From Micromonospora endolithica (lineage in GTDB: Bacteria > Actinomycetota > Actinomycetes > Mycobacteriales > Micromonosporaceae): 64,000 nucleotides of DNA. Where the stretch lies: contig NZ_RBAK01000004.1 in assembly GCF_003626595.1 (NCBI RefSeq), forward strand, positions 496,001 through 560,000, written 5' to 3'. Every line of letters begins with the position of its first letter. The stretch's first letter is position 1. A program made the translations under genes and the position numbers. Positions 25,540 to 34,085 of the stretch are shown here, one piece after another. The notes under the pieces were generated by a model that was not told the DNA's origin, did not search any database, and saw only the letters and a program-made list of their open reading frames with translations.

Positions 25540-26290
25540 GGCCGGGACGCGGACGGCTACCGGGGTACCGCCGGCCGCCGTGCCGCTGGATCCGCTGCCG
25601 GGAGGTGTCGGGGTGTCCCGGCTGTGCGTCTACGACACCGCGGGCCCGGACGGCCTGGTGGGCGGGACGCCGCACGTGCACCTGTGCTGCACCGAGGCGT
25701 ACGTGGTGACCGGTGGGTCGGGTGTGGTGCAGACGCTGACCATGGACAGCTTCGCCGAGACGCCGCTGGGGCCCGGCGCGGTCGTGTGGTTCACCCCCGG
25801 CACCGTGCACCGCCTGGTCAACCACGGTGGACTGCGCATCGTCGTACTCATGCAGAACAGCGGCCTGCCCGAGGCGGGCGACGCGGTGCTCACCCTGCCC
25901 GCCGAGTACCTGGCGGATCCCGGCGCCTACGCCGCGGCGACGGCGCTGCCCGGCGGGGGAGCGCCGGGGGCGGACGTGGCCGCCGCGTACCGACGCCGCG
26001 ACCTGGCGGTGGCCGGCTTCGCGGCGCTGCGCGCCGGCGGCCGGCCGGCGCTGCGGCGGTTCCTCGACGCGGCCGTCGCGCTGCGCCGCCCCCTGATCGC
26101 GCAGTGGCGAGAGCGCTGGACGGCCGGCGCGGCGGCGGCCGCCGCGCGCACCGGCGGGCAACTCGACGCGCTCGCCGCCGGCGACGCCGGGCATCTCGCC
26201 GACGCCCGGGTGTACGCGGTGCCCGAGCCGGTCGAGCGGGGGCGCCTCGGCATGTGCGGGTTGCTGGACACCTACCCCGCGGGCGGCTGA
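25532..26290 (+). CDS. Cupin-domain protein with helical C-terminal extension
   Basis: A 252-aa protein. A cupin barrel fills about residues 15-115 (TPHVHLCCTEAYVVTGGSG, then TPGTVHRLVNHGGLRIVVL). An Ala/Arg-rich helical region of ~120 residues follows with no recognised family. ATG 25532 lies inside the preceding gene, indicating translational coupling. Both cupins stand ahead of the ABC importer and probably act on the same imported compound or its breakdown product. Confidence 0.8.
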   Translation: MREAGTRTATGVPPAAVPLDPLPGGVGVSRLCVYDTAGPDGLVGGTPHVHLCCTEAYVVTGGSGVVQTLTMDSFAETPLGPGAVVWFTPGTVHRLVNHGGLRIVVLMQNSGLPEAGDAVLTLPAEYLADPGAYAAATALPGGGAPGADVAAAYRRRDLAVAGFAALRAGGRPALRRFLDAAVALRRPLIAQWRERWTAGAAAAAARTGGQLDALAAGDAGHLADARVYAVPEPVERGRLGMCGLLDTYPAGG

Positions 26291-26369
26291 CCGGCGGCAC
26301 CGGCCCGTGGGCCGCAACCGGGCCGCCGGCCGGTCGGCCGTCGGGAGGACCGGCACCGAAATCGATAGA

Positions 26370-26383
26370 GGAAAGCCCTTGCC
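26370..26383 (+). promoter_or_regulatory. Putative LacI-family operator 1, importer promoter
   Basis: GGAAAGCCCTTGCC resembles GGAAAGCGCTTTCC and overlaps the -35 box of the importer promoter. Its centre is 43 bp from the second operator, close to four helical turns. Confidence 0.6.
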
Positions 26384-26408
26384 TATGCGGTGAACCCGCC
26401 CCTACGCT
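26379..26408 (+). promoter_or_regulatory. Promoter of the ABC importer/catabolic operon
   Basis: TTGCCT (26379-26384) and TACGCT (26403-26408), 18-bp spacer, lying between the two operator-like sites. Confidence 0.5.
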
Positions 26409-26412
26409 CCCA

Positions 26413-26426
26413 GGAAAGCGTTTGCC
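26413..26426 (+). promoter_or_regulatory. Putative LacI-family operator 2, importer promoter
   Basis: GGAAAGCGTTTGCC lies directly after the -10 box, covering the expected transcription start. Confidence 0.6.
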
Positions 26427-26484
26427 TGACTCGCTGACCCGGCCCGGTCCACACCGGACGTCTCCGGGCTCGAAGGAGGATCGC

Positions 26485-27465
26485 GTGACCGACAACGCTC
26501 TGGAGACCGGTGGCCGCCGGTCCGCCGTGCCGACGGCCGGAACACCCGTACCGACGGCCGCGACACCGGGCGACCGCGACCACGCGGACCCGGCCGGGCA
26601 CCCGCCCGCCCACGGCGCCGCCCCGGCCGGCGTGCCGGGGACGCCGACCGACCGGCCGTCCGGTCCCGGCCTGGGCCGGCGGGTCACCGCGCTGGCCGAC
26701 GCCTTCTGGCGGCCCGCGCTGGTGCTGGTGGCGGTGTTCGCCGCCTGGTGGTTCGTCGCCGCCCGCGAGTACGTGCCGAACTACCTCGTCCCCACCCCCG
26801 GCCAGGTGTGGACGACGATGACCGACCAGTGGTCCGAGCTTGCCCGGCACACCCTGGTCACGCTCTACGAGACCGTCCTCGGCTTCGTCCTCGCCGCCGC
26901 GCTGGGCCTGGCCACCGCCGTCGCCATCGCCTACTCCCGGACCCTGGACAAGGCGCTCTACCCGATCGTCCTGTTCGCACAGGTCATCCCGAAGATCGCC
27001 ATCGCGCCGCTGCTGGTGGTGTGGTTCGGGCTCGGCCTGGCCCCGAAGGTGATCCTGGCCGTGCTCATCGCGTTCTTCCCGGTGGTCATCTCCGGGGTGG
27101 CCGGCCTGCGCTCGACCGACCCGGAGCTGCTCGACCTGGCGTCCACCATGGGCGCCGGACCGTGGCGCACCTTCCGCAAGATCCGCTTCCCGAACGCGCT
27201 GCCGCACCTGATGGCCGGCCTGAAGGTCGCGGTCACCCTCGCGGTGGTCGGGGCGGTGGTCGGCGAGTTCGTCGGCGCCAGCGAGGGGCTCGGGTACGTC
27301 CTGCTGCTGGCCAACGGCAATCTCGACTCGGCGCTGCTCTTCGCCGACCTGATCCTCATGTCCGCCATCGGCATCGTCCTGTTCGTCCTGGTCGAGATCG
27401 CCGAGGCACTGCTCATCCCGTGGCACGCCAGCCGACGCGCCGGTGTTCCGCTCACCACCTCCTGA
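26485..27465 (+). CDS. ABC transporter permease (SsuC/TauC/ThiX type)
   Basis: A 326-aa permease of the nitrate/taurine/THI5 importer class. An unusually long Pro/Ala-rich cytoplasmic N-terminus (~70 residues) precedes six helices. The EAA-loop region that contacts the ATPase is DLASTMGAGPWRTFRKIRFP, and GEFVGASEGLGYVLL is typical of the family. GTG 26485 follows AAGGAGG. It is the first gene of the operator-controlled transcript. Confidence 0.9.
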   Translation: MTDNALETGGRRSAVPTAGTPVPTAATPGDRDHADPAGHPPAHGAAPAGVPGTPTDRPSGPGLGRRVTALADAFWRPALVLVAVFAAWWFVAAREYVPNYLVPTPGQVWTTMTDQWSELARHTLVTLYETVLGFVLAAALGLATAVAIAYSRTLDKALYPIVLFAQVIPKIAIAPLLVVWFGLGLAPKVILAVLIAFFPVVISGVAGLRSTDPELLDLASTMGAGPWRTFRKIRFPNALPHLMAGLKVAVTLAVVGAVVGEFVGASEGLGYVLLLANGNLDSALLFADLILMSAIGIVLFVLVEIAEALLIPWHASRRAGVPLTTS

Positions 27466-27520
27466 CCGCACCCGCCGTACCGCGCACCCCTCTGAGTTTC
27501 CCACCGACACGGAGGCACCG

Positions 27521-28519
27521 ATGAAGCGCACCGCCACCACCGCCCTGCTCCTGTCCACCGCACTGCTGCTCGCGGCCACCGGCTGCGGCGGCGACGACGG
27601 AACCGACGCCGGCGGGAAGAAGACCGTCACGCTGACCCTCAACTGGGTCCCGTACGGCGAGCACGCACCCTTCTACTACGGCCTGAGCAAGGGGTACTAC
27701 GCCGCCGAGGGCATCGACCTGAAGATCCAGCCCGGCAACGGCTCCGGCAACACCATCAAGCAGGTCGCCCAGAAGCAGACCGACTTCGGCTGGGCGGACA
27801 GCCCGGTGCTGGTGAAGTCCGTCGCCAGCGGCATGCCGGTCCGCAGCATCGGCTCCTATCTGGAGAAGGGGCCGGCCTCGGTGGAGTTCTTCGCCGAGAA
27901 GAACATCAAGACCCCGCAGGACCTGAAGGGCAAGACCGTCGGCGGCACCCCGGGCGACGCCCTCTACGCGACCTTCCCCGCCTGGCTGGAGCGCAACGGC
28001 CTGACCAAGAGTGACGTCAAGGTGGTCAACGTCGACGCCGCCGGCAAGATCGCCGCGCTGGCCGAGGGCAAGGTCGACGCCATCATGGGCTTCTTCCACG
28101 ACCAGGCCCCGACCATCGAGAACAAGACCGGCAAGAAGGTCGACGTGCTGCTCTTCGCCGACTACGGGATGAACCTGCTCGGCACCGGCCTGGTGGCCAA
28201 CACCCAGACCCTGGAGAAGGACCCGGAGCTGGCCCGCAGGTTCGTCCGGGCGACGCAGAAGTCCTGGACCGAGGCCGCGAAGGACACTGCCGGCGCGGTC
28301 ACCGCGATGGCCGAGCTGGCCGAGAACGAACCGCCCGCCGAGGTGCTCACCAAGCAGCTCACCCTGGCCCTGCCGCTGATCGGCACGGACGAAGCACCGG
28401 GGGTCAACACCGAGGCGCAGTGGGGCGAGACCGTCGACCTGATGTCCCGGTACGCGGAGCTGAAGGACCCGGGCGCACCGACCGCGTACTGGGACGCCTC
28501 CTACGCGGCGAAGGGCTGA
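27521..28519 (+). CDS. ABC transporter substrate-binding lipoprotein (NMT1/THI5-like)
   Basis: A 332-aa solute-binding lipoprotein. The signal peptide ends in the lipobox LAATGC. The mature part opens with LNWVPYGEHAPFYYGLSKGY, the NMT1/THI5 signature seen in binding proteins for thiamin-pyrimidine precursors, sulfonates and riboflavin-like compounds. Several aromatic residues could stack on a planar ligand. GGAGG precedes ATG 27521. The downstream genes are sugar-type catabolic enzymes, which is an unexpected combination. Confidence 0.9.
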   Translation: MKRTATTALLLSTALLLAATGCGGDDGTDAGGKKTVTLTLNWVPYGEHAPFYYGLSKGYYAAEGIDLKIQPGNGSGNTIKQVAQKQTDFGWADSPVLVKSVASGMPVRSIGSYLEKGPASVEFFAEKNIKTPQDLKGKTVGGTPGDALYATFPAWLERNGLTKSDVKVVNVDAAGKIAALAEGKVDAIMGFFHDQAPTIENKTGKKVDVLLFADYGMNLLGTGLVANTQTLEKDPELARRFVRATQKSWTEAAKDTAGAVTAMAELAENEPPAEVLTKQLTLALPLIGTDEAPGVNTEAQWGETVDLMSRYAELKDPGAPTAYWDASYAAKG

Positions 28520-28523
28520 CCCG

Positions 28524-29318
28524 GTGGCCGCCGGCACGCCGGTCCGGACCGGCACCGCCATCGACCTCTCCGGGGTGAGCGTCCGGTTCACCTCCAAGCG
28601 GTCGCAGACCACCGCCCTGGACGACGTGTCGCTGCGCATCGCGCCCGGGGAGTTCGTCACCATCGTCGGACCGTCCGGCTGCGGCAAGTCCACCCTGCTC
28701 AAGATCGTGGCGGGGCTGGTCCGGCCGACCAGCGGCGACGTGTCGTTGATGGGCCGCCCGGTCGCCGGTCCGCAGAAGGACATCGGCTTCGTCTTCCAGC
28801 GGGCCGCCCTGCTGGAGTGGCGGGGGGCACGGGCCAACATCCTGCTCCAGGCCGAGATGCGGGGAATGGACCGGCGCGCCGCCGCGCAGCGGGCCGACGG
28901 CCTGATCGAGATGACCGGGCTGCGCGGCTTCGAGAAGGCGCTGCCCCACGAGTTGTCCGGCGGCATGCAGCAGCGGGTGGCGTTGTGCCGCGCCCTGCTG
29001 CACTCCCCGCCGGTGCTGTTGATGGACGAGCCGTTCGGCGCGCTGGACGCCCTCACCCGGGAGTCGATGAACGCCGAGATGAACCGCATCTGGCGGGACA
29101 CCGGCACCACGGTGGTGCTGGTGACGCACTCCATCGCCGAGGCGGTCTTCCTCGGCACGCGGGTGGTCGTGATGAGCCCCCGCCCGGGGCGCATCCTGCG
29201 CACCTTCGACGTCGACCTGCCGGCCCACCGCGACTACGCGCAGGTCATGTCGGACGCCCGCTTCGACCGCCTCGCCACCGAACTGCGCGGATTGCTCGGC
29301 AGCGTCGCCGCGCACTGA
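28524..29318 (+). CDS. ABC transporter ATP-binding protein (SsuB/TauB type)
   Basis: A 264-aa ATPase for the same importer. Walker A is GPSGCGKST, the signature is LSGGMQQR, Walker B is VLLMDEP, and the switch His lies in LVTHSIAEAVF. Only 4 nt separate it from the binding-protein stop; the start is GTG 28524. The set permease-binding protein-ATPase is complete. Confidence 0.92.
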   Translation: MAAGTPVRTGTAIDLSGVSVRFTSKRSQTTALDDVSLRIAPGEFVTIVGPSGCGKSTLLKIVAGLVRPTSGDVSLMGRPVAGPQKDIGFVFQRAALLEWRGARANILLQAEMRGMDRRAAAQRADGLIEMTGLRGFEKALPHELSGGMQQRVALCRALLHSPPVLLMDEPFGALDALTRESMNAEMNRIWRDTGTTVVLVTHSIAEAVFLGTRVVVMSPRPGRILRTFDVDLPAHRDYAQVMSDARFDRLATELRGLLGSVAAH

Positions 29319-29347
29319 GCAGGCACCCGTGAAACGAAAGGAACACC

Positions 29348-30499
29348 ATGACCCGCAGGTCGATCGGCATCATCGTCAACGGCGTCACCGGGCGGATGGG
29401 CTACCGCCAGCACCTGGTGCGCTCGCTGCTGGCCATCCGTGAGCAGGGCGGCGTGCCCCTGGCCGACGGGACCACCCTGTGGCCGCACCCGGTGCTGGTC
29501 GGGCGCAGCGCCAGCAAACTCCGGGAGATCGCCGAACGGCACGGCCTGGACGACTGGACGACCGACCTGAGCGAGGCCCTGGCCCGGGACGACGTGGAGA
29601 TCTACTTCGACGCCCAGGTCACCCAGCAGCGGGAGAAGGCGATCCGGGCCGCCCTGGAGGCCGGCAAGCACGTCTACACGGAGAAGCCCCTCGCCGAGGA
29701 GACCGGCGGCGCGCTGGACCTGGCCCGGGCGGCCCGCGCCGCCGGGGTCCGGACCGGCGTGGTGCAGGACAAGCTCTTCCTGCCCGGCCTGCGCAAGCTC
29801 AAGCGTCTCATCGACGGCGGCTTCTTCGGCCGGATCCTGTCGGTACGCGGCGAGTTCGGCTACTGGGTGTTCGAGGGCGACTGGCAGCCCGCCCAGCGTC
29901 CCTCCTGGAACTACCGGTCGGAGGACGGCGGCGGGATCGTGGTGGACATGTTCCCGCACTGGCAGTACGTGCTGGAGGAGCTGTTCGGCCGGGTCCGGTC
30001 GGTCTCCTGCGTCACCGCCACCCACGTCCCGGAGCGGGTCGACGAGGCCGGCCGCACCTACCGGGCGACCGCCGACGACGCCGCGTACGGCATCTTCGAA
30101 CTCGACGGCGGGGTGATCGCCCAGCTCAACTCGTCGTGGTGTGTCCGGGTCAACCGGGACGAGCTGGTCGAGTTCCAGGTCGACGGCACCGAGGGCAGCG
30201 CGGTCGCCGGGCTGCGCAACTGCCGGGCGCAGCACCGGGCGGTCACCCCGAAACCGGTGTGGAACCCGGACCTGCCGGTCACCGAGGACTTCCGCGCCCA
30301 GTGGACCGAGGTGCCGGACAACGACGACTTCGACAACGGGTTCAAGGTGCAGTGGGAGGCGTTCCTGCGGCACGTCGCGGTCGGCGAGCCGTTCCGCTGG
30401 GACTTCCTGGCCGGCGCGCGCGGCGTGCAACTGGCCGAGCTGGGACTCCGGTCGGCCCGCGAGGGCGTCCGGCTCGACGTGCCCGAGCTGGGCCTGTGA
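29348..30499 (+). CDS. Gfo/Idh/MocA-family oxidoreductase
   Basis: A 383-aa NAD(P)-dependent dehydrogenase for sugars, inositols or similar polyols. The N-terminal Rossmann part has IIVNGVTGRMGYRQHLVRSL, a less usual glycine motif, and the family signature GKHVYTEKPLAEE with the catalytic-region Lys. The C-terminal alpha/beta domain includes GGGIVVDMFPHWQYVLEELF. AAAGGAACACC precedes ATG 29348. It probably oxidises the imported compound as the first catabolic step. Confidence 0.88.
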   Translation: MTRRSIGIIVNGVTGRMGYRQHLVRSLLAIREQGGVPLADGTTLWPHPVLVGRSASKLREIAERHGLDDWTTDLSEALARDDVEIYFDAQVTQQREKAIRAALEAGKHVYTEKPLAEETGGALDLARAARAAGVRTGVVQDKLFLPGLRKLKRLIDGGFFGRILSVRGEFGYWVFEGDWQPAQRPSWNYRSEDGGGIVVDMFPHWQYVLEELFGRVRSVSCVTATHVPERVDEAGRTYRATADDAAYGIFELDGGVIAQLNSSWCVRVNRDELVEFQVDGTEGSAVAGLRNCRAQHRAVTPKPVWNPDLPVTEDFRAQWTEVPDNDDFDNGFKVQWEAFLRHVAVGEPFRWDFLAGARGVQLAELGLRSAREGVRLDVPELGL

Positions 30500-30543
30500 G
30501 CGCGAGGAGTGAGCCGGGTTTGCGAGCCCCGCAGTCGCGAACG
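30496..30543 (+). repeat. Micromonospora-type dispersed intergenic element
   Basis: The ~48-bp stretch beginning at the stop codon of the dehydrogenase would translate as VSARSEPGLRAPQSRTE. I recall this peptide as a common false N-terminus in Micromonosporaceae annotations, which indicates a dispersed intergenic repeat. Only one copy is seen here, so the repeat call rests on memory rather than on this sequence. Confidence 0.5.
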
Positions 30544-30555
30544 GAAGGCGGATCT

Positions 30556-31710
30556 GTGACCCCGGTCGAGGTGCGGCTTCCCGGCGGGGTCCGGTACCGG
30601 ATGCGCGGCGGTCACGGCCACCCGCGTCCGGCCGGGCCGCCGGCGAGCCGGGTCGCGTACGCCGCCGCGCACGTCGTGGCCGACCCGGCGGCGGAGAACG
30701 TGCCGGGTGCCCCGGCGGTGCTCGACTGGGAGCGTACGTTGGCGTTCCGCCGGCACCTCTGGTCGTACGGGCTGGGGGTGGCCGAGGCGATGGACACCGC
30801 GCAGCGCGGCATGGGCCTGGACCACCCGACCACCCGGGAGCTGATCCGGCGCAGCGCGGCCGAGGCCCGCGCGGTGGGCGGCCGGATCGTGGCCGGGGTG
30901 GCCACCGACCAGCTGCCGGCCGGTCCGGCGAGCCTGGCCGAGGTGACCCGGGCCTACCGGGAGCAGCTGGCGGAGGTACGCGAGGCGGGGGCCCGTCCGG
31001 TGCTGATGGCCAGCCGGCACCTCGCGGCCGCGGCCCGCGGGCCCGAGGACTACCTGCGGGTGTACGACGATCTGCTCGCCGCCACCGACGAACCGGTGGT
31101 GCTGCACTGGCTGGGGCCGATGTTCGACCCGGCGCTGACCGGCTACTGGGGGACGACCGACCTGGACCTGGCCGCCGACACGGTGGTCGAGCTGATCAAG
31201 GCACACGAGTCCCGGGTGGACGGGATCAAGGTGTCGCTGCTGGACGCCGACCGGGAGGTGGCGTTGCGCCGCCGGCTGCCGGCCGGGGTGCGGCTCTACA
31301 CCGGCGACGACTTCCACTACCCGGAGCTGATCCGGGGTGACGAGGTCGGGCACTCCGACGCGCTGCTCGGGGTGTTCGCGGCGATCGCACCGGCCGCCGC
31401 CGCCGCGCTGGCCGCGCTGGACCGGGGCGACGTCGCCGCGTACGACGAGATCCTCCCGCCGACCGTGCCGTTGGCCCGGCACCTGTTCGGCGCGCCCACC
31501 TGGTACTACAAGACCGGCATCGTGTTCCTGGCCTGGCTGGCCGGTCACCAGGACCACTTCACCATGGTCGGTGGGTTGCAGTCCGGGCGTTCGCCGGCGC
31601 ACCTGGCCACGTTGCTCACCCTCGCCGATGAGGCCGGCCTGCTCCCGGACGCCGACCTGGCCGCCGCCCGGGCACGGGCGTTCTTCACCGTCGCCGGGGT
31701 GGACCAGTGA
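30556..31710 (+). CDS. DUF993 (dihydrodipicolinate-synthase-like aldolase) protein
   Basis: A 384-aa TIM-barrel protein of the DUF993 family, related to class I lyases of the DapA type. The segment HESRVDGIKVSLLDADREV holds a Lys in the position expected for a Schiff base, and LYTGDDFHYPELIRGD and FGAPTWYYKTGIVFLAWLAG are distinctive of the family. GTG 30556 follows GGAAGG; a longer frame into the upstream repeat is rejected. It likely cleaves a keto-sugar acid or similar intermediate, by analogy. Confidence 0.82.
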   Translation: MTPVEVRLPGGVRYRMRGGHGHPRPAGPPASRVAYAAAHVVADPAAENVPGAPAVLDWERTLAFRRHLWSYGLGVAEAMDTAQRGMGLDHPTTRELIRRSAAEARAVGGRIVAGVATDQLPAGPASLAEVTRAYREQLAEVREAGARPVLMASRHLAAAARGPEDYLRVYDDLLAATDEPVVLHWLGPMFDPALTGYWGTTDLDLAADTVVELIKAHESRVDGIKVSLLDADREVALRRRLPAGVRLYTGDDFHYPELIRGDEVGHSDALLGVFAAIAPAAAAALAALDRGDVAAYDEILPPTVPLARHLFGAPTWYYKTGIVFLAWLAGHQDHFTMVGGLQSGRSPAHLATLLTLADEAGLLPDADLAAARARAFFTVAGVDQ

Positions 31711-32519
31711 CTGAGCCGGGGCTGGGGCGGTTCTCCTTCAACCAGGCGACGTCGCAGCACTGGCCGCTGGAGGACGCGGTCGCCGGCTGCGTGGACGCCG
31801 GGGTGCCCGGGATCGGTCTGTGGCGGGAGCCGGTCGCCGGGTACGGGCTGACCCGCGCCGCGAAGCTGGTGCGCGACGCCGGCCTGGCGGTCACCTCGCT
31901 GTGCCGGGGTGGCTTCTTCACCGCCGACGGCTGGCGGGACGAGAACCTGCGGGCGATCGAGGAGGCCGCCACCCTCGGCACGTCGGTGCTGGTGCTGGTA
32001 TCCGGGGGCCTGCCGGCGGGGAGCCGGGACGTCGACGGCGCCCGGCGGCGGGTCGCCGACGCGATCGCCGAGCTGGCCCCGCACGCGGCGGCGGCCGGGG
32101 TGACGTTGGCCATCGAGCCGCTGCACCCGATGTTCTGCGCCGACCGGTGCGTGGTCGCGACCCTCGGGCAGGCGCTGGACATCGCCGAGGCGTTCGACCC
32201 GGGTGTGGTGGGCGTCGTCGTCGACGCGTACCACGTGTGGTGGGACGACACGGTGTACGCGCAGATCGCCCGCGCGGGCGCGCGGATCGCCGCGTTCCAG
32301 GTCTGCGACTGGGTGACACCGCTGCCCGAGGGCGTGCTGCTCGGGCGGGCGCTGCCCGGTGAGGGCTGCATCGAGCTGCGTCGCCTGCGCGAGGCGGTCG
32401 ACGCGGTCGGCTACACCGGGCCGGTCGAGGTGGAGGTCTTCTCCGCCGAGGTGTGGGCGCGGCCGGGCCGGGAGGTCCTGGACGCCTCGATCGCGGGCTA
32501 CCTGCGCCACGTTGCCTGA
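31707..32519 (+). CDS. Sugar phosphate isomerase/epimerase-like TIM-barrel protein
   Basis: A 270-aa AP-endonuclease-2-fold protein (xylose-isomerase-like barrel). Metal and substrate residues are expected in LAIEPLHPMF, VVVDAYHVWWDD and GPVEVEVFS. GTG 31707 overlaps the preceding stop (GTGA). Together with the dehydrogenase and DUF993 enzyme it forms an oxidation-isomerisation-cleavage set as in inositol or keto-sugar breakdown, though the substrate is not identified. Confidence 0.87.
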   Translation: MTEPGLGRFSFNQATSQHWPLEDAVAGCVDAGVPGIGLWREPVAGYGLTRAAKLVRDAGLAVTSLCRGGFFTADGWRDENLRAIEEAATLGTSVLVLVSGGLPAGSRDVDGARRRVADAIAELAPHAAAAGVTLAIEPLHPMFCADRCVVATLGQALDIAEAFDPGVVGVVVDAYHVWWDDTVYAQIARAGARIAAFQVCDWVTPLPEGVLLGRALPGEGCIELRRLREAVDAVGYTGPVEVEVFSAEVWARPGREVLDASIAGYLRHVA

Positions 32520-33726
32520 GCCGCGTCCCGACCCGCCCGGCGTCGCCGCGGCGCCGGGCGTGGGGGTGCGGAGGTGGACCGGGGCGGCCGGTGCCTGGCT
32601 GGGCATCGGCACCGCCCCGGCCGCCCTGGTGCTGGGCGCGGCGATGGCCGCCCGGCACGGCGGCGCGGTGCCGCTGGCCGGTCTGCTCGTCGGGGCGGCC
32701 CTGATGGCCGGTCTGCTCTGGGGGCAGGGCCGCATCGGGTTGCGGCCACCGCGCGGCGACGGTCGTCCGCTGACCGGGGTGCTGCCGGCGTACGTCCGGC
32801 GGGTCCCGCGGGCCGTCCTCGCCGGGGTGCTGGCGGCCTCCATGATCGGCTGGAACGGTTTCAACGTCGGTCTCGGCGGCGCGTCGCTGTCCGCGCTGGC
32901 CCAGCTGCCCGGCTGGGCCGGCCCGGTCCTGCTGGAGGCCCTGGTGCTGGCCGTGTCGCTGCGCTCGGTCCGGTTCGGCAACCGGGTCGCCGTGGCCACC
33001 ACCCTGAGCGCGGTGGCCCTCGTCGGGTGGTGCCTGGTGGCGCTCCCGCCGCCGACCGCGCCGGTCCGCGTCGACGTTTCCGCACCGGTTACCGGTGCCA
33101 CCTGGGCCGACGTCGCCGCGCTGGTCGGGTACGTGGCCGTGTTCGCCGTCCGCGCCCCGGACTTCAGCGTCGGGCTGGCCCGCCGCCGGGACCTGGCCTG
33201 GTGCGTCGGGCTGCTGGTGGTACCCACCCTGCTGGGCGTGGTGGTCGGGGCGGGGCTGTGGTCGCGTACCGGCTCGGCCGACGTCGTCGCCGTCCTGGCC
33301 ACCGCCGGGGTGGCCGGATGGGGCAACCTGCTCGTCGCGGTCGGCGTGTTCGCCGCCGCGCTGACCACGACGTACTCCGGTGGACTCGCGGTTCGTGGCC
33401 TCGCGCCCCGGGTGCCGCCCGCGGTGGCGACCGCCGCCGTGGCCGGGCTCGGCGGGTTGCTCGCGGTGGCCCGGTTCGACCGGTCGCTGCTGTCCTGGCT
33501 GACCCTGCTGGCCGCCGCGCTGCCGGCGCTGGTGGTGCCGATGGCGGTCGAGGCGGCGGCGCGCCGCCGGGGGCGCGCGTCGCGCCCGGTCCCGGCCTGG
33601 TGCTGGGTGCCGGCAGCGGTCGTCGCGGTGGTCGCCACCGTCGCCGGGGTGACGGGCGCGCCGTTGTTCGGCCTGGCGCTGGCGGTGCTGCTCACCCTGG
33701 TCCGGCACCCGTACCGGCGCCGGTGA
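32512..33726 (+). CDS. Cytosine/purine-permease-like membrane protein
   Basis: A 404-aa integral membrane protein with about eleven helices. The stretch MIGWNGFNVGLGGASLSALA resembles the substrate-site region of NCS1 cytosine/allantoin permeases. TTG 32512 overlaps the preceding stop by 8 nt and is taken as the coupled start; GTG 32560 is an alternative. As the last gene of the operon it may import a second form of the substrate or export a side product. Family assignment is moderate. Confidence 0.65.
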   Translation: MPEPRPDPPGVAAAPGVGVRRWTGAAGAWLGIGTAPAALVLGAAMAARHGGAVPLAGLLVGAALMAGLLWGQGRIGLRPPRGDGRPLTGVLPAYVRRVPRAVLAGVLAASMIGWNGFNVGLGGASLSALAQLPGWAGPVLLEALVLAVSLRSVRFGNRVAVATTLSAVALVGWCLVALPPPTAPVRVDVSAPVTGATWADVAALVGYVAVFAVRAPDFSVGLARRRDLAWCVGLLVVPTLLGVVVGAGLWSRTGSADVVAVLATAGVAGWGNLLVAVGVFAAALTTTYSGGLAVRGLAPRVPPAVATAAVAGLGGLLAVARFDRSLLSWLTLLAAALPALVVPMAVEAAARRRGRASRPVPAWCWVPAAVVAVVATVAGVTGAPLFGLALAVLLTLVRHPYRRR

Positions 33727-33785
33727 CCCGTCGTGGCCGGCGAGATCGGGGTACGCGGAAGGACCCCCACGCAGAGGAGCGGCCG

Positions 33786-34085
33786 GTGGGCACAGAGGTC
33801 ATCTACCGCTCGGTGTCGGTGGACGGCTCCGTCGCGGACGAGAACGACCAGCCCGGACCGCTGTTCGGCTGGTTGCTCAGCGGTGACGTGGCGTGGGACT
33901 CCGGCGGCGAGCTGACGGTGTCCCAGGCGTCCTACGACTACATCCGGCCGTACCTGGTTGTCGTCATCCGGCGAGATACTTCCCGGGCCGTGTCGATCCA
34001 CGGGTCACTCGTTCGACCTCAGGGTGCGAGGGCCGAGTGGCGGCTCCGCCGGATGAGGAGAACGCGATGTCGAAGTACTTGCTGA
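33786..34085 (+). pseudogene. Truncated dihydrofolate-reductase-family gene (5' fragment)
   Basis: From GTG 33786 (with GAGGAGC upstream) the frame reads like the start of RibD-C/DHFR-like proteins: VIYRSVSVDGSVADENDQPG, then LFGWLLSGDV and VSQASYDYIRPY. Homology ends near 33957, where relatives continue with another ~130 residues. The rest of the 99-aa frame (to 34085) is basic, unrelated sequence that overlaps the YCII gene. A two-residue gap in the SVSLDG motif supports decay. Confidence 0.65.

Noticed and set aside
26291..26484. TPP riboswitch ahead of the THI5-like importer
   Set aside because: The conserved CTGAGA and thi-box features are absent; the region is explained by a promoter flanked by operator-like sites.
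30498..30555. N-terminal extension of the DUF993 protein into VSARSEPGLRAPQSRTE
   Set aside because: This peptide comes from an intergenic element; GTG 30556 has its own GGAAGG site.
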